DNA from: CAZLCK01 sp964558235
GTDB lineage: Bacteria > Actinomycetota > Coriobacteriia > Coriobacteriales > CADBOM01
Length of the DNA: 11,814 bases
Assembly: GCA_964558235.1 (NCBI GenBank)
Contig: CAZLCK010000044.1
Coordinates: 1 to 11,814, forward strand
Direction of reading: 5' to 3'
Within the stretch, counting starts at the first letter, position 1; each line of letters starts with the position of its first letter. The notes beneath the pieces are model-generated. The model worked only from the letters and a program-made list of their open reading frames with translations, ran no database searches and was not told the DNA's origin. Below are positions 6,162 through 11,814 of this stretch, piece by piece. The position numbers and the translations under genes are program-made.

Positions 6162-6432
6162 TTTTTAAGCACACATCGAATTTATATAGATCAATAATAT
6201 TGCACATTTTGGCCTAGCATTTAGTAAATATTGGTTTATTCTGTGTATGTAAAATAAAAGTGTATATTCCTCCAATTCAAGGCGATTTTGTTTTTTTGCT
6301 CTACCTTTAATTGGGCGAATCTTAAAATGGTATTACTAAACGTACGACGCATAGAGTTTTTAATAACTTTTGTGAATACAGTTTCTGAGTTTTGCTATTA
6401 AAAACTGCTGTGACATAGAACTGGAGAGCCTT
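6162..6432 (+). other. AT-rich intergenic region with several inverted repeats
   Basis: This 271-nt gap holds no plausible gene. Visible structures are CAATA-A-TATTG (6192-6202), an 11-bp inverted repeat with one mismatch (6272-6282 with 6304-6314), a T-rich run at 6284-6298 without a preceding hairpin, and a perfect 11-bp inverted repeat (6355-6365 with 6396-6406) that overlaps the presumed promoter of the downstream operon. No clear terminator for the transporter gene was found. Confidence 0.4.
6355..6406 (+). promoter_or_regulatory. Extended -10 promoter inside a perfect 11-bp inverted repeat
   Basis: AGTTTTTAATA (6355-6365) and TATTAAAAACT (6396-6406) are perfect inverted copies 30 nt apart. 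The right copy contains TATTAA (6396-6401) preceded by TGC, a good extended -10. The -35 region is weak (TGAATA at 6373-6378 is 17 nt upstream). Initiation near 6408 would leave about 25 nt before the GTG start of the glycosyltransferase. A dimer bound to both arms would block the -10, so this may be the operon's operator. Confidence 0.45.
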
Positions 6433-7662
6433 GTGAACCCTGTGATTATTATCCCAACATATGCTTGTAGTTCAAGAAGCTTAAAAGACGAAAGTATTAT
6501 AGATACCTATGATCATATGACTCCATTGGAGCGACAAGGCGAGTTAGCGCGTTGTCTTTCATCTTTGAAAGTTTTAGATAAAAAAGTACCAATCTCAATT
6601 CTAGTTGTTAGTGAGACTGGCATTGAAGAGCAGGCAAAAGAAAAGGTTGTCTCAGAAATCTCGCGGTTTGCAAATGAACTTGATATCACAGTTTTAGGAA
6701 AATCTGAGCAAGACTATTTGCACTCAAGAATGGTTCAGCTTGGTATTGGCGATATGCAAAATGGAATATCGCTCGTGGGCTATGGGGCACTAAGGAATTT
6801 TGGCCTAGCCTATGCTGCGGTTATGGGTTATACAGAAGCGATTTTTATCGATGATAATGAGGTCATAGAAGATCCTGAGTTTATCGAAAAGGCATGTTAC
6901 GGACTTGGAATGCTTACTCAAAGTGGCGTTCCTATTTTGATTAAGACAGGCTATTATCTCGATAGACGCGGAAGTTATAAGGCAAAAAATAAGTATAAGT
7001 TCGTCGATAGGTTTTGGAAGCAACACGAGGGATTTAATCAGTGGATTGAGTCTGCTATGACTGGCCCTAGGCTTTCTCCTTCAAACACTGCTTGTGGAGG
7101 ATGTTTAGCAATTCATAGAGAGGCCTTAAGACGTGTCTCATTTGATCCGTGGATTCCTAGAGGAGAAGATCTAGACTTCCTACTCAATGTAAGAATGTAT
7201 GGAGCAGAGGTTTGGTTTGATAACGCATGGTGTTTGCGCCGTCTACCGCCAGTCTCTGTAAAGCGTGAGGCAATTCGTTTTAGACAGGATATCTTCAGGT
7301 GGCTTTATGAGAATAGAAAGCTAGAGTTTTCTGCTACTCAGATTGATCTTTTAAAAATTCCAAGCAAGTCTTTGCAACCTTATCCTGCTCCATTTTTGGA
7401 ATCTTCGATAAGTTTTAATATCTTTATGACAGCTCTTTTGCGCTCAATTGGAATATCAGGACAACGCAAAGGTTATTTTAGTGCCGCTATAACTGCTAGA
7501 AAAGGGGCAAAGGAGTACGCTAAGGATAATTGTACAAATTATTTTTCCTTTCAGCGCAGATGGCCTGAAGCCATATCGCTACTTGAAGGAGATATCTCAA
7601 TAAAAGGTGTTTTTGAAGCTGCGAAAGTTGTTGTGCAAGAGGATTTAGAACAAAGTAGGTAG
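6433..7662 (+). CDS. Glycosyltransferase-like protein (GT-A fold, GT2-like)
   Basis: A 409-residue protein that probably transfers a sugar from a nucleotide donor. It begins with the beta strand VIIIPTYA (4-11) typical of GT-A enzymes. A DXD-like metal site IFIDDNEVI (137-145; Asp140-Asp141-Asn142) ends the nucleotide-binding half. TACGGCLAIHREAL (219-232) and RGEDLDF (243-249) match the acceptor-side loop and catalytic acid region of family 2-like transferases. No signal peptide or clear membrane segment is seen, so it should be cytosolic or peripheral. The start is GTG 6433 with GGAG (6423-6426) 6 nt upstream. It is the first gene of an operon with a LytS-type kinase (4-nt gap) and a LytTR regulator. 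Donor and acceptor are unknown; a cell-surface or secreted glycan is a guess from the company it keeps. Confidence 0.75.
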   Translation: MNPVIIIPTYACSSRSLKDESIIDTYDHMTPLERQGELARCLSSLKVLDKKVPISILVVSETGIEEQAKEKVVSEISRFANELDITVLGKSEQDYLHSRMVQLGIGDMQNGISLVGYGALRNFGLAYAAVMGYTEAIFIDDNEVIEDPEFIEKACYGLGMLTQSGVPILIKTGYYLDRRGSYKAKNKYKFVDRFWKQHEGFNQWIESAMTGPRLSPSNTACGGCLAIHREALRRVSFDPWIPRGEDLDFLLNVRMYGAEVWFDNAWCLRRLPPVSVKREAIRFRQDIFRWLYENRKLEFSATQIDLLKIPSKSLQPYPAPFLESSISFNIFMTALLRSIGISGQRKGYFSAAITARKGAKEYAKDNCTNYFSFQRRWPEAISLLEGDISIKGVFEAAKVVVQEDLEQSR

Positions 7663-7666
7663 GCGA

Positions 7667-9001
7667 TTGTACTCGAATAGCACAAAAGGACCATCGGATC
7701 GTGTGATTCGCTACAGACTTCTAACATTAGTCTCTGCATTATTGGTAGTGGTTAGTGGAAGTCTTTTAGCGATAGGTCTACATCTGCATCTTCTTGCTTT
7801 AGAGTTATCTGCTGCAATTGCTTTAGCGATAAGCTGCATTCTTCTGGGACGCTTTTCTAAAAGCCCAGACAAAATGATTGCTGAGCAGACTAACAGAATG
7901 CTAACTTTAGCTGGGGATACTCTTGGGTTTATGCGTGAAAGTCTATCTGAGGAATCCGCCTCAAAGGCATGTGCGTTGCTGCTACCATTTACAGAGGCCT
8001 CTTCAGCTGCGATTTTTACAAAAGATGGTTTGTTAGGCAAGGCTGGATGCGATGATATCTGGGAGGCTTGCGGAGACCCTATCCCAATACCAGAAGCGAT
8101 TGTTCGTTTTGAATATGGAGCAAGGTTTGTATTAGCGACTGAGAGCTCATTGGGCAAAAAACTTCCAAGTGACCTTAAATCTTGCATTGCAGCTCCGCTA
8201 AAGGTTGCAGACAATTTAGTCGGAATTTTAAAGCTTTACTATTCAAAGCAGCTTAGGATCGACGAGACACAGCAGGCGATGGCGATGGGATTTGCCGTTT
8301 TGCTCTCAACTCAGTTGGCTTTGTCGGAACTCGATGCTAAGACTGAACTTGCCACAAAGATGGAGCTTCGTGCTTTGCAAGCCCAGATCAATCCGCACTT
8401 TCTTTTCAATACGATTAATACTATTGCTTCGTTAATTCGCACCGATCCTAGACAAGCTAGGGTTTTGCTTAGAGAATTTGCGATTTTTTATCGCAGAACT
8501 CTTGAAAGCTCTCAAGACCTAATAACAATTGAGCTAGAATTAATACAGACGATGCGTTATCTAGGTTTTGAGCGGGCAAGGTTTGGGGCCGATAGAATTC
8601 AACTTACATATTTTGTTGAATCTGGTCTAGATGACCTGGCAGTTCCAGCATTTATTATTCAACCTATTGTCGAAAACGCTGTTGGACATGCGATGCGTCC
8701 AAATGGTGAGACATTAAATATTCGCATCGAAGTTAAAAGAGATAACAACAACGTGGTTATTTCGGTCGCTGATGATGGTATTGGAATGAAATCTGCCGAA
8801 ACTGCGCAGGCTGTAAAAAAGGGAAACTCTCCGGGGGCAGGAATTGCCTTAAAAAATGTTGATGATAGACTTAGAAGTTGCTTTGGGCCAGGATCGGGCA
8901 TTCATATAGAGTCCACTTTGAACGTGGGAACTACAGTTTATTTGACCTTAGTTGATGCCAAGGTACCGCAGGATAGCGACAAAGCGGAACTTGAGCTTTA
9001 A
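7667..9001 (+). CDS. LytS-family sensor histidine kinase
   Basis: A membrane sensor of 444 residues that should autophosphorylate and pass phosphate to the LytTR regulator encoded next. Two hydrophobic helices (about 17-36 and 40-61) form a short hairpin with almost no extracellular loop. A cytosolic region (about 75-215) resembles a GAF-type ligand domain. The His_kinase domain follows, with the phospho-acceptor His244 in QINPHFLFNTIN, then the ATPase domain with N-box Asn337 in IVENAV, the G1 box DDGIGM (369-374) and G2 GAGIALKN (390-397). The multi-helix 5TMR-LYT sensor of classic LytS is absent. The start is TTG 7667, only 4 nt after the previous stop and with a weak AGG site, so translational coupling is likely; a GTG at 7703 is an alternative. 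No ATG occurs before the membrane helices. Confidence 0.9.
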   Translation: MYSNSTKGPSDRVIRYRLLTLVSALLVVVSGSLLAIGLHLHLLALELSAAIALAISCILLGRFSKSPDKMIAEQTNRMLTLAGDTLGFMRESLSEESASKACALLLPFTEASSAAIFTKDGLLGKAGCDDIWEACGDPIPIPEAIVRFEYGARFVLATESSLGKKLPSDLKSCIAAPLKVADNLVGILKLYYSKQLRIDETQQAMAMGFAVLLSTQLALSELDAKTELATKMELRALQAQINPHFLFNTINTIASLIRTDPRQARVLLREFAIFYRRTLESSQDLITIELELIQTMRYLGFERARFGADRIQLTYFVESGLDDLAVPAFIIQPIVENAVGHAMRPNGETLNIRIEVKRDNNNVVISVADDGIGMKSAETAQAVKKGNSPGAGIALKNVDDRLRSCFGPGSGIHIESTLNVGTTVYLTLVDAKVPQDSDKAELEL

Positions 9002-9008
9002 AAGGAGG
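9001..9008 (+). promoter_or_regulatory. Strong ribosome binding site fixing a TTG start
   Basis: AAAGGAGG (9001-9008), overlapping the kinase stop codon, stands 8 nt before TTG 9017. This supports TTG over the in-frame ATG at 9029, which would be 20 nt away and would remove the family-typical MIRA start. Confidence 0.8.
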
Positions 9009-9016
9009 AGGAAAAG

Positions 9017-9730
9017 TTGATACGTGCGATGATTGTTGATGACGAAGCACCAGCAAGATCTGAGCTTAGTTATATGTTGCAAGAGACCAATCAAGTTGAG
9101 GTCGTCTGCGAAGCTAGCAATGTTAGAGAAGCCATCGAAAATCTCAAAGACAATGGCTGCGATGTTATGTTTTTGGACATCAACATGCCAGGGGCTTCTG
9201 GATTACAGTTAGCGCGTGCGCTAACTAAGATCTCTCGTCCTCCAGCGGTTGTCTTTGTAACAGCTTATAGCGAGCATGCAGTTGAGGCCTTTAAGGTTGA
9301 TGCTATCGATTACCTTGTCAAGCCAATTGAGACAGAGAGACTCTATCAAGCAATTGAGAAGATCAAAAAGCATATTTCGATGATTAACAAGAACAACCCA
9401 GCAGAGCGTATTCCTGTCGAAAAGGGTGGAAAGAAGCTTTTAATCTCAACCGATAAGATCCTTTATATTATGGCAAAGGACGACTACTCCTATCTTTACA
9501 CCGCAACAGATAGATACTTATCGACCGTCTCTTTAGCTCAGCTTGAAAACAAACTCGAGTTTCATGGTTTTTTCAGAGTTCACAGAGGATACCTTGTTAA
9601 CTTAGCATGTGTTGAAGAGGTAACTCCAGTCAATGGTGGAACTTTGCTTTTAACTTTAGCTGGAACAGATGTGCAAATTCCAGTTTCGAGAAGAAGAGTA
9701 TCTTCACTGAAAAAAGCTCTGGGATTATAG
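9017..9730 (+). CDS. LytTR-family response regulator
   Basis: A 237-residue cytosolic transcription factor, partner of the upstream LytS-type kinase. The receiver domain (about 2-118) has the acidic pair Asp8-Asp9, phospho-acceptor Asp54 in MFLDINMPG, Thr82 and Lys102 (LVKP). The LytTR DNA-binding domain occupies about 133-237, with IPVEKGGKK, LYIMAKDDYSYLYT, FFRVHRGYLVN and IPVSRRR as the typical conserved blocks. All key residues are present, so it should be functional. LytTR proteins bind pairs of short direct repeats; I could not identify a convincing site in the intergenic regions here. Its gene overlaps the kinase gene through its ribosome binding site and completes the three-gene operon with the glycosyltransferase. 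No terminator follows, and the dehydrogenase remnant begins 74 nt later. Confidence 0.95.
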   Translation: MIRAMIVDDEAPARSELSYMLQETNQVEVVCEASNVREAIENLKDNGCDVMFLDINMPGASGLQLARALTKISRPPAVVFVTAYSEHAVEAFKVDAIDYLVKPIETERLYQAIEKIKKHISMINKNNPAERIPVEKGGKKLLISTDKILYIMAKDDYSYLYTATDRYLSTVSLAQLENKLEFHGFFRVHRGYLVNLACVEEVTPVNGGTLLLTLAGTDVQIPVSRRRVSSLKKALGL

Positions 9731-9804
9731 ATAATTTGCATACCGATTGCGATAGGTAAGTAATACTAGTGACCAACTGGTGACCATTTTTAGGAAGGTG
9801 TAAA
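9731..9804 (+). other. Short spacer with imperfect repeats before the dehydrogenase remnant
   Basis: An imperfect dyad, TACC..GGTA, spans 9741-9758, and GTGACCA occurs twice (9769-9775 and 9779-9785 as GGTGACCA), 11 nt apart. A weak promoter is possible (TTGCAT at 9736 and TAATAC at 9761, spacing 19). No T-tracted hairpin is present, so read-through from the response regulator gene is possible. Confidence 0.3.
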
Positions 9805-10050
9805 ATGCGAGCCGCTTGTCTTACTAGGGTCTATGATCCAGCTACCAAAACACCTGGTAAAGTTGAGTGTTTGGATTGGCCAACCCCTAAAATCCAAAAA
9901 GACGATGATGTTTTAGTCAGGGTCGCATATGCATCTATCTGTGGTTCTGATAAACACTTTATCAAGGACAATATGTTTCCAGGGGAGCCTCCCTATGTTG
10001 TAGGCCATGAGATGAGCGGTGTTATTGAAGACTTAGGCCCAGCAGTCTAA
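9805..10050 (+). pseudogene. Truncated zinc-dependent alcohol dehydrogenase (N-terminal fragment)
   Basis: The 81-codon frame is the start of a medium-chain dehydrogenase/reductase, a family of about 340-400 residues. It contains only part of the GroES-like catalytic domain: SICGSDKH with the catalytic-zinc ligand Cys46, and VVGHEMSGVIE with His68-Glu69. The frame ends at TAA right after GPAV, where intact relatives continue with a G-D-R-V stretch, the structural zinc site and the NAD(P) Rossmann fold. None of these could be found in any frame in the following 296 nt. So the 3' three quarters seem to have been lost by deletion rather than by one frameshift. The start signals look intact (AGGAAG 9792-9797, ATG 9805). 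It is unlikely to be an active enzyme; a retained small protein is a remote option. Confidence 0.8.
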
Positions 10051-10346
10051 AACTCCTTTTAAAGTGCTCCTAAGTTAAATAATTTGTATCAAAATTGACG
10101 ACGAAACAAAGAATTAACATAAATTAACGCTTTTTTAATGTATATATTTAAATTGCGACTTTATGAGGTTTTGAATCTCTTTAGAAATCCTTGAGCATTT
10201 GTTCTTTGTTTAGTTTGATATTGTCATTTTATGACCGTAGCTAACACTGTGTTTTCTTAAGAGAATCTTTCCCCATTTTTAAAATCTTTGCCAGACGCAT
10301 AGGTCTTGGCATAGGTGGTGCAATTATTAAGGACAAAGGAGCTTAT
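10051..10346 (+). other. Leader and promoter region of gdhA
   Basis: No gene is seen in these 296 nt. A possible promoter is TTGACG (10095-10100) with CATAAA (10118-10123) at 17-nt spacing, which would give a leader above 200 nt; a second weak candidate starts with TTGATA at 10215. A small hairpin GTCAT-TTT-ATGAC contains 10223-10235. Close to gdhA, TGCCAGAC (10289-10296) pairs with GTCTTGGCA (10303-10311, one bulge). A near-perfect 12-nt tandem repeat, GCATAGGT..TG, occupies 10297-10320. The rest is AT-rich and carries nothing I can name. Confidence 0.4.
10095..10123 (+). promoter_or_regulatory. Possible gdhA promoter
   Basis: TTGACG matches five of six -35 consensus positions and is followed after 17 nt by CATAAA, a poor -10 (ATAAAT at spacing 18 is similar). 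The sequence is AT-rich all around, which lowers confidence. Confidence 0.35.
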
Positions 10347-11678
10347 ATGGCATACACAGACGAAGTGTTCGAGCGTGTTCAGGCTAAAAATCCTGCCGAG
10401 CCGGAGTTTATCCAGGCTGTCACAGAGGTCTTGGATTCTTTGAAGGTCGTAATCGATGCTCATCCAGAGTATCAAAATGCATCTTTGCTAGAGCGAATCA
10501 CTGAGCCAGAGAGAGTTATCATGTTCAGGGTTCCTTGGGTTGATGATTCTGGAAAGGTTCAGGTCAACCGTGGTTTTCGTGTTGAGTTTAACTCAGCAAT
10601 TGGCCCATACAAGGGAGGGCTTCGTTTTCATCCCTCTGTAAACCTTGGAATTATCAAGTTTTTGGGCTTTGAACAAATTTTCAAGAACTCTTTGACTGGT
10701 CTTCCAATCGGAGGCGGCAAGGGCGGAAGCGATTTTGATCCTAAGGGTAAGTCTGACATGGAGGTCATGCGTTTTTGCCAGAGCTTTATGAGCGAGCTTT
10801 ATCGTCATATCGGTGCTGACACCGATGTTCCAGCTGGCGACATTGGAGTTGGCGGACGTGAGATTGGATATCTTTTTGGTCAGTACAAGAAGCTAAAGAA
10901 TGTCTACGAGGGTGTTTTGACTGGAAAGGGTCTCACATTTGGTGGTTCTCTTGCTCGTACAGAAGCAACAGGATATGGTCTTGTCTACTTCGTTCAGGAA
11001 TACCTTAAGACAAACTCCGATGGCTTCGAGGGCAAGACAGTTGTTATTTCTGGTTCTGGAAATGTTGCAATCTATGCTTGTGAGAAAGCTCAACAGCTTG
11101 GTGCTAAGGTTGTTACCATGTCTGACTCCACTGGTTGGGTGCATGATCCTAATGGAATCGACCTTGACGCAGTTAAGGAGCTCAAGGAGATCAAGCGTGG
11201 ACGCATCTATGAATATGCTGATACCCATCCATCTGCAACCTATAAAGAGGGTCGTGGAGTATGGCAGATTCCTTGCGATATCGCTTTGCCATGTGCAACT
11301 CAAAATGAGCTTTTGCTAGATGATGCCAAGATGCTGGCAGAAAATGGCTGCAAGATTGTTGCTGAGGGTGCAAACATGCCAACTACTTTGGATGCAACTC
11401 AATACCTACAGGCCAATAATGTTGCATTCTTCCCAGGCAAGGCTTCTAATGCTGGTGGAGTTGCAACTTCTGCTTTGGAGATGTCACAGAACAGCCAAAG
11501 GCTTTCTTGGTCTTTTGAAGAGGTCGACTCAAAGCTTGATGAAATCATGATCAATATCTTCCATCAATCAGATGAGGCAGCCAAGGAGTATGGACTAGCA
11601 GGCAACTATGTTGCTGGTGCAAATATTGCTGGTTTCAAGAAGGTCGCAGATGCTATGATGGCTCAAGGAATTGTCTAA
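10347..11678 (+). CDS. gdhA: Glutamate dehydrogenase, hexameric (probably NADP-specific)
   Basis: It catalyses the reversible reductive amination of 2-oxoglutarate with ammonia to L-glutamate, the ammonia-assimilating direction being usual for this 440-450-residue class; it acts as a cytosolic hexamer. The 443-residue protein shows the substrate-binding block GPYKGGLRFHPSV (86-98, Lys89), Lys113, the catalytic lysine in PIGGGKGGSDFDP (120-132, Lys125) and PAGDIGVGGREIGY (162-175, Asp165). The coenzyme domain follows, with GGSLARTEATGYG and the Rossmann turn VVISGSGNVA. Length and motif spacing match Escherichia coli GdhA. ATG 10347 has AAAGGAG (10335-10341) 5 nt upstream. It appears monocistronic, ending at a strong terminator. 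NADP preference is inferred from the subfamily, not read from residues. Confidence 0.96.
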   Translation: MAYTDEVFERVQAKNPAEPEFIQAVTEVLDSLKVVIDAHPEYQNASLLERITEPERVIMFRVPWVDDSGKVQVNRGFRVEFNSAIGPYKGGLRFHPSVNLGIIKFLGFEQIFKNSLTGLPIGGGKGGSDFDPKGKSDMEVMRFCQSFMSELYRHIGADTDVPAGDIGVGGREIGYLFGQYKKLKNVYEGVLTGKGLTFGGSLARTEATGYGLVYFVQEYLKTNSDGFEGKTVVISGSGNVAIYACEKAQQLGAKVVTMSDSTGWVHDPNGIDLDAVKELKEIKRGRIYEYADTHPSATYKEGRGVWQIPCDIALPCATQNELLLDDAKMLAENGCKIVAEGANMPTTLDATQYLQANNVAFFPGKASNAGGVATSALEMSQNSQRLSWSFEEVDSKLDEIMINIFHQSDEAAKEYGLAGNYVAGANIAGFKKVADAMMAQGIV

Positions 11679-11814
11679 TCTTTTTGCCTAGAATTTTTGA
11701 GTAGGTTTTCTACTTTAGATCTATAAAAGCGCTTACCCTTTTGAGTTTGGGTTGGCGCTTTTTGCTCTATAAGCCCGCTGTTTAAAGCTGCTCTGAGCCA
11801 CTCAAAGCTGCATT
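11675..11814 (-). CDS. Possible convergent gene, 3' end only (unrecognised)
   Basis: On the minus strand a frame is open from the right edge of the window for 46 codons to a TAG at 11675-11677, which overlaps the gdhA stop codon tail to tail. The translated end reads like a real protein: an amphipathic stretch EWLRAALNSGLIEQ, a polar linker, then GKRFYRSKVENLLKN and a basic tail. The last part recalls the wing and final helix of small winged-helix or excisionase-like DNA-binding proteins, but I do not recognise a family. Against it, the gdhA terminator lies inside this frame, which is uncommon. The start lies outside the window. Confidence 0.4.
   Translation of the reverse strand, partial: CSFEWLRAALNSGLIEQKAPTQTQKGKRFYRSKVENLLKNSRQKD
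11725..11763 (+). terminator. Strong, probably bidirectional terminator after gdhA
   Basis: AAAAGCGC (11725-11732) pairs with GCGCTTTT (11755-11762), continued by TTACCC/GGGTTG pairs with one mismatch, around a 10-nt loop. A T-run follows on the plus strand and a mirrored one on the minus strand. A smaller hairpin, AGTAG-GTTTT-CTACT, precedes it at 11700-11714. Confidence 0.85.

Noticed and set aside
6353..6397. LytTR binding repeats upstream of the glycosyltransferase operon
   Set aside because: AGAGTTTTT and ACAGTTTCT resemble half-sites, but each departs from the consensus and the 25-nt spacing is off. Not listed as a site.
10893..11303. Long open frames antisense to or out of frame with gdhA, lysC, asd and the synthetase
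   Set aside because: They lie within strongly supported genes, lack ribosome sites and show no recognisable motifs; they are by-products of the coding frame.
1..11814. CRISPR, tRNA, rRNA, insertion sequence, toxin-antitoxin or prophage features
   Set aside because: I looked through the intergenic regions on both strands and saw no spaced repeats, cloverleaf-like runs, transposase motifs or small paired genes.

Overview
The window looks like a piece of a low-to-moderate GC Gram-positive chromosome. A likely source is an anaerobic actinobacterium of the Coriobacteriia (Atopobium/Fannyhessea-like); a Firmicute is the alternative. This rests on gene content and style only: an aspartokinase with an embedded beta-subunit start, a QueT-type ECF transporter, a LytS/LytTR two-component pair, strong AGGAGG-type ribosome binding sites and GTG/TTG starts. 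No rRNA, tRNA, IS element, CRISPR array or prophage gene is visible. Most of the window is ordinary core metabolism with structured intergenic regions.

Layout. Bases 1-509 are non-coding: an extended -10 promoter, a short leader or small RNA closed by a terminator-like hairpin, and a second GC-rich hairpin. Next come lysC (aspartokinase, with a well-formed internal start for a separate beta subunit) and asd (aspartate-semialdehyde dehydrogenase), 11 nt apart, ending at a terminator near 2839-2881. They form the entry to the lysine/threonine/methionine/diaminopimelate pathway. On the minus strand lie an AMP-forming acyl-CoA synthetase (MACS type) and, upstream of it, an HTH-cupin regulator, probably one operon. 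Divergent from the regulator is a QueT-like queuosine-precursor transporter; two inverted repeats sit in the shared region.

A 271-nt gap with several inverted repeats leads to a tight three-gene plus-strand operon: a GT-A-type glycosyltransferase, a LytS-family sensor kinase and a LytTR response regulator. All three use non-ATG starts. It is the least routine part of the window: the spacing suggests that a sugar transferase acting on an unknown acceptor is co-expressed with its own signalling pair. After it comes an 81-codon remnant of a zinc alcohol dehydrogenase, cut off just after the catalytic-zinc motifs.

A 296-nt leader region with a hairpin and a 12-nt tandem repeat precedes gdhA (glutamate dehydrogenase), which ends at a strong bidirectional terminator. 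A possible convergent minus-strand gene enters from the right edge and meets gdhA tail to tail. I see no clearly new defence or mobile system. The best leads are the glycosyltransferase/LytTR operon, the lysC leader, and the internal lysC start whose ATG lies in a hairpin loop.
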